From positions 18,016,784 to 18,080,783 of the forward strand of contig OZ025268.1 of assembly GCA_964019165.1 (NCBI GenBank): a stretch of DNA of 64,000 nt, given 5' to 3'. Below the pieces are notes generated by a model. The model saw only the letters and a list, made by a program, of their open reading frames with translations. It was not told the origin of the DNA and made no database searches. The position numbers were made by a program, and so were the translations under genes. Source of the DNA: Mastigias papua. Taxonomy: Eukaryota; Cnidaria; Scyphozoa; Rhizostomeae; Mastigiidae. Of the stretch, positions 11,365 to 22,100 are shown piece by piece. How positions within the stretch are numbered: position 1 is the stretch's first letter; every line of letters starts with the position of its first letter.

Positions 11365-11669
11365 TGTTAAAAATAGACACTCAACATTGATGACGAAGCA
11401 AACCGGAACTGCACAGGACATGCACCGTAATGCCGACGTAAACAATATGATTACTTGATATGATGTAATATCGTTTAATTTAGTATATGACTTATGCTGT
11501 ATCATGCTTACTTCTATTCTAGAAGCATTACATAATTATCATCCCATAGGGTATATAAGGGGTTAGGGTTCTCTGTTACAAGTTAGTTAATTTCAGTGAT
11601 CTGTGTAGTATAGTATATCAGATACTATCGTATTTCTGTCATCGAAACTCTGCTCTCAAGAAAACAACA
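11365..11669 (+). repeat. Copia 3' LTR
   Basis: A 305-base LTR with the same ends as the 5' copy. The length difference is one small indel near 11480. TATATAA lies at 11552-11558. Confidence 0.95.
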
Positions 11670-12016
11670 CAAATGGCAGCTTTTCTGATGACCCTCAATT
11701 GAGCAATGATAGCCCATGATACTTTCTAGCACGAGCTATCATGGGATATATAATAATTCTATGAGATTTCTAATTTCACTACAGCACGAAAAAGCGGTGC
11801 CGTGTTTTAGTCATACTGAAAAGCTTTTTTTCATCCGACACTCGTCAGAGAATGAAACGTCGGATAGCGACCGAAAGGTGAACCGAAATAGATAGCCAGA
11901 TGCGGGTACACGTGATATGGTGAATAATGTGTCCAGTTAGTCGTATGATTGGCCACTTGGCACCTATTCACCATTGTTTACTTGAAGAGACAAGTGAGAA
12001 AATGAACTCTTTTTGT

Positions 12017-12230
12017 TTACACGAGACTGGGTTTTGAGTCTTCTATGTAAAGTGATTCCAAAACACTTAAATGCAAGGACGATCTTGCTTGCCCTATGAT
12101 CCGAAAGTTATCATCTGAACGTGTTTTGGCGCATTCTCGGATTCTAATGAGAAGTTGTCCTATGGCCGAATCACTTTTCATTTTAGAATACAGGTACATG
12201 TTGTTTTATTCTGTCTGCTAGTCTCTGCGT
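12017..12230 (-). pseudogene. Penelope-like element remnant (GIY-YIG end)
   Basis: The minus strand reads RLADRIKQHVP, then in another frame SAIGQLLIRIREC, DNFRIIGQARSSLHLSVLES and a LYIEDSKPSL tail. This follows the C-terminal GIY-YIG endonuclease region of Penelope-like retroelements (a basic RxxxRxxxH helix, then a SAIGxHL block, then an aromatic/Glu tail ending in LESxYI). A frameshift separates the first two blocks and the RT is absent. The flank down to about 11800 looks like the element's 3' region. Confidence 0.6.
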
Positions 12231-12961
12231 AGTCTCTAACAACTATCCAGAGAAAAGATAGAGAACTTCATGTTCCCTAATAGGCTATAAAAGTCTACGA
12301 AAATACAACTTGAAGAATCATTCGATGAGCTAGAGAATCAATGCACGAAGTTTCAATTATGCAGGTGACCAATTGTAGGTAATAATTTTGCAAGTGACAG
12401 CTTTTACGTTACAACCCTGCGAATGACCATGTTTAGATTAACATTTTGAATGCTACCATTCCTGACTATTTCTGGTAACCATTTTGCACGCTACCATTCT
12501 GCAATCTAATCTTTTGTCAGCTTATCTAACATACGAAACGTCAATAAACCAATCATGAGACAATGCTGCTATATCATATCTTGCTTCATTTAAATGACAC
12601 CATTTTCAAATTACAGCACTACAAGTTGTACGAATCTCTTCACTAGAACTAATACCCTACCTAATATTAATGGCTCTGACTTAAAATAGTACTAGACATT
12701 TCATGATTTAAACATCGAGCACGCTTTCGTGCACTGCACATATAAAATCTGCAACCTCTAGGGGGAATTGAGTAATGAGGGCAGCCGGGTTAAGCAACCC
12801 ATGCATGTAGCAGACTACCAACACTTTTTTACGCATCTAAAATCTCACTTGTTAACAAAACCTACTTCTAGGATAACCACAATTAAATACTGTATAACAA
12901 TCATTTCATTTCTACACAATATCTAAAAGCAGCAAAGCTTAACAACGATCTCATTACATGG
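12231..12961. other. MyD88 3' flank, no other gene seen
   Basis: This stretch lies downstream of the MyD88 stop on the minus strand and should contain its 3' UTR. I see no clear AATAAA on the minus strand within 400 bases of the stop, so the polyadenylation site is not placed. Confidence 0.4.
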
Positions 12962-13110
12962 CTAAGGTCTTTTTATGGAAGTGGTCAATGTTCTCCAGAA
13001 ATTTTTCCTGTAATCCTCGTCTGTATAGTTCAAGAAGAATATACCGTTGAACATAGCTGGAATTTGGCATGGCTTATATAGCACGGGAATAAGTATTCTT
13101 CTCTTGCACC
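12962..13110 (-). CDS. MYD88: MyD88 exon 4 (TIR box 3, stop)
   Basis: The acceptor is CGCATTTTTCAG|GG. The exon encodes the end of the TIR domain: KRRILIPVLYKPCQIPAMF (residues 211-229), then NYTDEDYRKNFWRTL with the box 3 FW, ending KRP and TAG at 12962-12964. The first two bases complete Gly209 with the last base of exon 3. It lines up with the LIPIxY...P..L.FI...DYT...FW region of vertebrate MyD88. Confidence 0.9.
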
Positions 13111-16100
13111 CTGAAAAATGCGTAGTCTCGTGACACCAAACAAATAACATAAACAACAAATAAATAACATAACATAAATAAATAACAAATGAACGTTTAA
13201 ATGAACTTAAGTGCATACGAGCTATGAGGACCAACTGAAATGAGAGACGAGCAAACAAGAAACAGCTGAGTACTGCTACGGAGCATTAGCCAGCTCCAAT
13301 GACCAGATCCAATTAACCATCAATCGAGATATGTTAGAATGTTATATTAAACAAATTCAATAGGAACAATCCGTTGACACAATCACACTGGTTTGTACCT
13401 GGGCCATCAACATCAAGAATTAAAAGGGTAGCTACTATAAAACTCTAGCGAATTTCATAAGTATTTAGGTGAATGAAAACCAATTGCAGTCAAGAAAACA
13501 GGCATAATTTTATTTGAACCAATTTTCACAATCAAATTACCATCTCACATTTGCAGCTCATGATCCAATCAACAAACACTTTCTGTGGTGCAGATGGGTA
13601 TTGTAGAATGCTGACTGAGCAAACTGGCAATATTGCACTTCCTAAAATGCGCGGCCTGGGTTTTTACGAGAATATTAAAAATGCGAGACGTGTATGAAAA
13701 CAACACGAAAGTAGAGGAAAAGGGAAAGAGCAAAAAGAAGTCACGAAAGAAATACATCAAGATAGAACGCGAAGACCAGCGTATATTCCTTGGAAATTGA
13801 TTGAAATGTTCTTCACTCCATAAAATCTAATAGTTTATCCTCACAAGCATCACTGAAACCGATGAAATGAAATCATCCCCATACGCATCACTCGAATCAA
13901 TGAAATCATCCCCATAAGCATCATTCGAATCAATGAAATCATCCCATAAGCATCACTCGAATCAATGAAATCATCCCCATAAGCATCATTCGAATCAATG
14001 AAATCATCCCCATCAGCATCACTCGAATCAATGAAATCATCCCCATCAGCATCACTCGAATCAATGAAATCAGCCCCATCAGCATCACTCGAATCAATGA
14101 CATCATCCCCATCAGCATCACTCGAATCAATGAAATCATCCCCATCAGCATCACTCGAATCAATGAAATCATCCCCATCAGCATCACTCGAATCAATGAA
14201 ATCAGCCCCATAAGCATCACTCGAATCAATGAAATCATCCCCATCAGCATCACTCGAATCAGTGAAATGAAATCATTATCATCAGCATCACTCGAAACAG
14301 GCATTCTTGGAAGAAATTACTACATAGTGATCCATCTTGTACCATGTGGGGCTATTCATGCAACCTAGCTACAAATAAGCCAGCAAGGGGGTGATTTATT
14401 CATGGGAAAATATTAAAAGGTTTGTTCTGCTAAAAGGAAAAGCTCGTTCCAGCGTTTCGTCAAGAGAGGATGACATCGAGGAAATAATGCAGAATGATAA
14501 GACAATCCACTATCTTAAGAAAGAAACCACAAAATTGATAGACAGTAATGCTTGCTGAGGAATGAAAGTTCTTATATCAAGCAAGAAGTCTTCTCCTCTG
14601 AATTTCGACGTAGGCCTAAGAAGACTGATTGATAGTTCTCCTACGTCACAATCCAATTCAATAAATAATCCTGTCTGCCTTATCCATTTCCTTATATATT
14701 ATATAAGCGAATCTGGAGCCATCACGACATCAGCAAAAAGACAAAGGTGAAAGTCTCTCAGTTCCAGTCCTCCCATGTTTATTGTATGCTAAAGCATGTA
14801 CCATTCTCTACCGAAGGCACATCAAAGCCTTCACAAGAGTTCAACTTTGTCACCTGCGAGCCATACTCAAAATCAAATGGCAGGACCATGTTGCAGATAT
14901 AGAGGTGCTGTATCAAGCCAATATCATCAGTGTTGAGGTTCTCATAGTAATTGCCCAACTCCGATAGGCAGGACATGCGTGTCAAAAGTCCAAGCACAGA
15001 TTGCCAAAAGTTGTGCTCTATTCAGCACTGAACGCCGGAAAAAAGAGCCATGGAGGTCAAAAGTATCCTTACAGGGATACCCTGAAACCAGCAGGGATAC
15101 TACACAGCACTTGGGAGGAAGCAGTTCACGGCACTTGGGAGGAGCAACTACGTCATGAAGAATATTAACAAGCACATAACCGCAGGGATGCCTCAATTGC
15201 CGCAAATGTGTTCCAGTGCAACTTCTGTCAGCGGTATTGCATATCGCAAGTCGGTCTTCAAGCCCAATGAGAGCCTACTGCCAAAGGCCCAGAGCTTTAT
15301 CAATAGACATTCAACGTCGCACGTGTCGGTCGGCCATTACTACTAACATCATTACATTTGTCAAGCACTTGACTACGTGTAACAGCAGAAAATTGTTTCA
15401 CAAAATATAGAGAAAAGGAACACAACGAACGAATGGAACAGATACATTTACTGCCAATATTACGATGCACTGAACTTAAAGATATGCAAAGATATAAAAA
15501 AGAAAGGTTTAAAAATTGAGATATGCACAACGGAAAGAACTAACATCAAACGATAAACACCCACAGCAAAATTGAACATGATACTCCATAGATACCCAAG
15601 GCTATAAAAGTACTGCCAACTAACATTCAAGAAATGACCTGCATAGAACTCGTTGAGTGAGATGCAAAGAGAACTTACGACTGAGGTGCACAAACTAGAA
15701 AATTATCTGACTGCAGGAAACGTTTTCCCAAAACGAAAGTCATCCCGTTTTGCGTAACAAAAAAGAAATCATTTCACCTTGGATGAGACTGGCCAGCAAC
15801 GGTTCAGGAAGAACAGATTTAAAAGTACGGAATTATAGAAAATTTCAGCGCAAGAAGTACAGGACTTGGTTAAATTAAAGTAGATAGAAAAATTTTGAAT
15901 GGAGAATATTTCATATTTCATATATCCATATCTTAAGTTGATAGGCAAAATAGTAACTAAATACTAGAACCCATCCAAGTTGCGCCGCAGCTCAGGTATA
16001 TTCCGAACTCTGACTTTGAAAAATAAAAGTTCTAAGAAATTCAGTATATACTGCATACTTTTGAGGAAGCCTACGTATTCAGTCAGTATATATACCATTG

Positions 16101-19100
16101 TATTGCGCGATTCAACGTCGGAATTACAAAGCTAACGAGAAAGAAATTGACGATGATGGTATAGATTGCTGGGATTCTCGTTCATTATTCGTATCGCTCT
16201 TGAGAAGCCGCATGAACAAGAAAACAGATAAATATTAAGCAAAGTAAAAACAACTAAGACTTACCAGGACTCAGGGACATGGCAACTTTCGCTTGAAAAT
16301 CGCAACTTTCACAATCAAAATAGTCTTGTGAAAATATCACAACAACTTTTCTACATCGTTTTTCTATAACCTCTGTAATTTGTTCCAGCCGGTTAACTCC
16401 TGGCAAGAAATCCCTATAATCGATACAAACAGTGATGTGGAATTTATCTTCTAAATTCTCCAATAGTTCAGTGGCAAATGCATTATCAGCCTTTGCGTAT
16501 GATATGAAGACGTCATAGCTTTCTTTGACTAAAATTGAGAAAAACGAAACAATGAATCTAAGTAACAAATGACTAATTCGGTAGAGGTAAAAAATGTAAA
16601 TGTATGTGCTGACGCCCAAAGGGAAAATTCAAGAGACTATTAGGGGCTGAAATTTCCAATGGCAATGTGCATCTCTTTTTTCGTAGTTCAAAATACAGCC
16701 TGGTTCGCACTTGTTACTTGGAGTCGCTAGAGTCGCTGGATTTCGAGATCAGCGACCCAAAAGACCATATGTGAACCCAACGACCCCAGTGACTCCGGCG
16801 ACTAGATCGCTGGGAAGATCACGTTCTATCCTAATGACTCAAAGAACCCAGCATGAAGCCTTTGTGAGAACAAATGACTACGATCCCAACGACTCAAGCA
16901 ACCCAATGTGAACGTGTCATGTTTTTGGGGTCGCTGGGAATTTTTCTAAAACTCCAGCGGTTCCAGCGACTCTAACGACTCTAACGACCAAGTCTGAACT
17001 AGGCTTAAAGAATACATAAAAGAAGCTGGCTGACTCAGTGTGAATAGTAAATCGGATACATAATTTTAGTGTGCAGTACTAAACAGTAGAAGTGTTCAGT
17101 GACAAAGCCACCTAACACATCGGCGGTTTGTTCTCATGACTTGTTGCAATACAAGTTGTTTTGATTGAGATATGAATTGTGATATCAATAGTAATCACTA
17201 ATAAACGTTCAATCAATGACAATCAGTAATCAATGTTCATTCCATTAGTTTTGTAGAAAACTGGCGTCACTCGCATCAAAAGCCGAAATGGAGAGTGTCA
17301 AGGACTCTGCCAATATAGTAACCACTCGCACATAACAACTTTAGGGAGCGTTCATTATCTTTGGTCGGGGTGGCGACTGAAGAGAAGGTATTATATGCAC
17401 TCAAAGAAATTTAGCCCACCATTTGCTTAAGTCAAATTTTCTTTACCCCACTGAAGGGAACAGTAAAACAAGGCTGCATTTATGCTTAAATATGGTATGT
17501 TTTTACATCACCCTTGTGCTCAAAAATTACAGCTTACTTTTTCAGTTACCCAACCATTTTCTCTTCAGTCTCCACCCCGATCATAGATAATGAATAATGA
17601 ACGCTCCCTTAGTTTATTCAGAAGGTACAGTCTGAAACTGTACATTTGATTTCAGTTGGTTATTTCAGCCTGATATTCCAATCTGGCTCCTATAAATCGC
17701 TTCATTCGCTGCCATGCCAGCTGAGAAATAAATTCAGCCCGTTTGCCAATCAGCCATTTTCATGCATGCACAACAAATTGCATTAATCGCCGTGATGGGC
17801 AGGATCTGCACGGGTAACATTACTTGCACCCTACTTACTGGAACTACATCATTGCAAACAACATTAAAAGGCTCATTTTAAAATAACACAGTTTGCTATG
17901 TGCGGATGTTTATTCTGTATTTGTGAACCAGCCGAAATCATGCCAACGTTATAGCACAATCGATGATAGCAGAACTGCGTATAACAACCATACGGCTTTG
18001 ACTATTATGACTATAGTAGAGAATTTTTCGCGATTTAATCTTGCGGTGAATTGTTGGGACAGGGCTGGTACACTTTGTAGCACATAAATGTGTTTGATCA
18101 TCAAACATTTTCGCTTTATAATTTCATTCCATAAAGTCTACTTCCAAACTGACCACACCCACCACACCCACCATGCCCAAACTCGTGATGTTTAGCCCCC
18201 GTCCGATTTTAGTCTGAATCCACCACTGCAACTATACGGCTTTGATTATAGTAGAGAATTTTTCGTGATAAAGATCCACAAAGCGAATTGATCAGCGCTT
18301 ATCCAATCAAACAAGTAACATCACATTAGTTACTACAACAGCATTCGCATAATCCACTGGACAACACTTATAAATTGTCGGCTATAAGTTTTAACCTCCC
18401 ACTTCACGAAATTCATGATATAATGACAACAACCATAAAACCACCCCGCAATTTCTTCGCCTCTAAAGCAAACAAATTTTGACGAGGAATCATTACAAGC
18501 AGAATTTTCAGTAAAATGATTATTGGGCAGAACAATATTTATCCCAGAAGTGTGCACAGAAACGCAGTTTCGTAGATATATGTGGCTATTCACTCTACCA
18601 ATATTTCTTCGCAATATAGAAGCATCTATCTGAGATTTGCTGACGTATATCATAACTTAAAAAGCCAAATCAATACAACTTTTATTATAATTTGACTTCA
18701 AATAAATACTTAAATGGCCAACAATAAAACTAGCTTTGACTGGTTGCTACAAAAAGCAGGGGACAGTACTTGTGAATGGGCGCTGCAGGCACGTTGCTGT
18801 CGTTTCAACGCTACGGACACCTACAGAATTAAATGGACTAATGCGTGGACTACCTAACTGCCAACATTCGTATGACTATCTAACTGCTGAAAAAATTCTG
18901 GGATAAAAATATTGAAGAGTTCATGCTGCCCAATGCACTAAAGTAAACCAAGCGAACGGGGGAAATGTGTTGCATACATTAACAAGTGATGTTGAGGTGT
19001 TACGGTTCATACATTTACTATACGAAGGAGGTCAGATCTTCTCGCTATAAATGAGGTATTCGGACAGGTATCAACTAACGTACTTTGACTAAATACTCGG

Positions 19101-22100
19101 CATTTATCTGAGTTGTACTGTGTACTGTCTATTTTCAGTTTGTAGCAGTGGCGTCATCAGTAGAGAATGCAAAACTGAATCCGAGACGAATACTAAGAGT
19201 GCTTTGAAGCATGATATGATGGCAACCTCAGCGCTATGCTATCTATGATACGAGATCGTCAACTATGTCATGTAAGACAAATCAATAATCAAATTCCAAG
19301 TGTATTAAAGCAGTGCATCTGAACTAAATTGCTGAGCTCAGCAGGCAGGCTATATTGATCCGGTGCCTTTCATTCCGAAGAAAAAACGGTTAAGATGGAA
19401 ATAAAATGTTCATCTGTGCCTGATGAAGATAGATTACTTCTTGATGCTTCTTACGAATCGTTCTAGGAATTGCTACACCTGGTTCTTGATGACAATCCGC
19501 GTATACGCTTCTGGTTCAATGATGTCAAACATGCAACTTTGCGACGTGCAATTGACAATCATGAAAACAACTGCCCTTAATCATTTTATTGCCTCTACAT
19601 ACTTGAGTATTTTAGCAGCAATACCTGCCATTCTAGGCAATGCCTTATGCATATTCATCCACATAAAAACGAGAAGTCTTCATTCTCCATCGAATATTCT
19701 GGTCTGCGCGTTGTGCATTAGTGATTTAGCTGTTGGCATAGTGGCACAGCCTTTGTCTATTTCCACGACAATAGCAGTTGAAACTGGGCACAAATTTGAA
19801 AACTTGTGGATGTTAGCCGGAACTGCAATAATCAGCTCATCAAGTGTCTCATGCCTGCTAACTTTTCTCGTCACAGCAGACCGCTATTTCGCCATTTGTC
19901 ATCCACTTAGATATTACGAATTCGCGACGGCTAAGAATTACAAAATAATTTCTTCCATAGCATTCTGTATCAGTTCTTCAATGGGACCGATATGCTCTCT
20001 ATTGTATATTAATGTTTTACCATACCTAGCCACAGTGCAATACTTGGTGATGTGCACCATGGTGCTAATGTATGTTATGATCTACCGTGCCATAGTCCAT
20101 CAACGAAAATCCATCCGATCAACTAGGCATATTGCTGTTGAGAATCGCAATTCTGCGATTCAGCATAAGCGAGAAAGAGACAAAGCATACGTGATCGCAG
20201 TCATCCTGACAGCATTTATCATCTGTTATCTTCCGATGTCAATAGTATACAGCCTAAGCACCAGATTTAGTCCAAATCCTTGCTTCAAGGGTGCGAATCA
20301 ATTAGTTGTAACAACATGGGGTAGTTTCTTTGTCTTAATGAACAGCTCCATCAATCCATTTGTGTACTCGCTAATGCTCAAAGACGTTAAGACGGCTATA
20401 AGACATCGGTTCCAGAGCTCTTTCTTCTGTCGGCGTTGAGTCATCTGGTCAAAAATAACCATCGTTTGCAGCTTTTTGGCTTGATGAATAGCTCCGTCAT
20501 GGATGGTTCCATCAATCTGTTTCTGTACTCGCTAATGCTCAAAGACGTTAAGGTGGTTATAAGACATCGGTTCCACAGCTCTTTCTTCTGTCGGCTTTGA
20601 TTCATTCGGTGAAAGTAATTATTGTTTGCAAAGCAGTGGTGCTATGCAATACTGTAGAAAGGCATATCAACAGATGATTTCTGCATCACATGGAGTTTCC
20701 CATAGCCAAATGAGCAACATAATGGTATTCATGGCAAACAAAACTCAGTAATGCCATCGAACGTGTCTGTTCATTTGGCTATGTCTGGTAGGATTGGAAA
20801 AGCATTCTATCTTTGAGGTGATTGATTTCTGAGAAGTTTAACTCTGGAAAGTTTAACTCTGGAAAGTTTAACTCTGGAAAGTTTAACTCTGGAAAGTTTA
20901 ACTCAGGAAAGTTTAACTCTGGAAAGTTTAACTCTGGGAAGTGGCTGAAGACATCGGAAATATGCTACACACTCATTTTTACAAGAGCTGTCACCAACTT
21001 TTTGGCTTGTCAGTAAAAGGTAACCTAACGATCATGGCACAGAATAGAGTTAGGCAGAAGGGTCACTCTGTGTCGGTTCCTTTGATGTTTTGCTGACACC
21101 AGTTCTCAGCGATTGACCTATGGGGATACGGCTGAACTTCTTAAACTCGATTTGAGAGCGAGGTTGTTGAGAAGGCCTATCGAAATGTCTGAGCTTGAGA
21201 ATGTTGCTGCGACAGAGCGTAGAATTCAACGGTACAAAGATGGAACCCTGTTCTAATTTTGCTCATTGTAGGAAAAGGTATGTGTTTGCATTTTGTGTTT
21301 ACCATCTTCACCCAATATCAGGGCTCATCAGTGCAGCTAGATAAACTGATTACCGGCTGTAGACCGGATTTTGAATCTTCGATTCCATTTCAAAGAAATT
21401 AGTCTTTGCTCTTCACCGTTACCCTGGCATGGGAGGCTTGAGAGGCAGTTTATGCTTTCCCATTGCACAACCCCAAGGCTAGCAGAGGGAAGAAGGCACC
21501 TCATGTCTTCTTTTTTGGATTCATTGACCTATCCTGCTACCCAAACATTGTACGCAAACCGTTCAGTGTTTTTCGTTATAATTTCTCTTGCATACGCAAT
21601 TCCACATATTTTGTTGCATATGTAGTGATACGTATACATTGTAGCATAGGCCATTTCTTGCTCAATGCCGATTTGCTTCTTTTAATTCATTCGCATTCAC
21701 AACATCACACACCTGGGACATCACCGTGCGTCACTTCTGTCATCATACACTTAGTCAATCCTATTCTGTTGTTCTCTACGCAATCACCGCCACACGATTC
21801 CATTCAACAAACAGCTATCCCTTCCTCTACGTAACTCGTGTTTATTTTGGGTTGTTCTCTGTTTATGTATATATCCATGTTATTTGTAATGTAAAGTTCA
21901 GTCAGAGTAGAGTCTGAGTACACTCAACATCACCGTCTCCTCTCTTTGCCTCCGTGTTCTCTGCACGTTAAATAAGACTGTAGCACCATGAAGGCATGAA
22001 CATCAACAAACCAACGAGGGAAGTCATAGGACAAGCCATAATGATAGGAAACCATCGTTTCTATACATATTCTCGGCGTACACAATGAGTACTTAAAGTG

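Larger units (their letters stand above)
7001..11674 (+). mobile_element. Complete Ty1/copia LTR retrotransposon
   Basis: The element itself is 7006-11669, bounded by the 5-base direct duplication CAAAT (7001-7005 and 11670-11674). The two LTRs both run TGTTAAAAAT to AAAACAACA. Next to the 5' LTR is a primer site complementary to the initiator-tRNA anticodon arm, and next to the 3' LTR a short purine tract. In between is one uninterrupted gag-pol frame. By eye the LTRs differ by about ten substitutions and one roughly 7-base indel in about 300 bases, so the insertion is fairly recent and the copy may still be intact. It lies downstream of the MyD88 stop codon, outside that gene. Confidence 0.97.

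Noticed and set aside
13939..14304. 121-codon minus-strand ORF of 11-residue repeats
   Set aside because: It is a translation of the 33-bp minisatellite.
15970..16030. Alternative last MyD88 exon reading RVRNIPELRRNLDGF then stop
   Set aside because: It has an AG acceptor and the right phase, but would remove TIR box 3; the exon at 12962-13110 has the full conserved IP..Y..FW region.
18333..18653. 106-codon minus-strand ORF in MyD88 intron 2
   Set aside because: It has several cysteines and looked like a possible extracellular exon, but I recognise no domain and it has no splice sites matching the MyD88 phase-1 chain.
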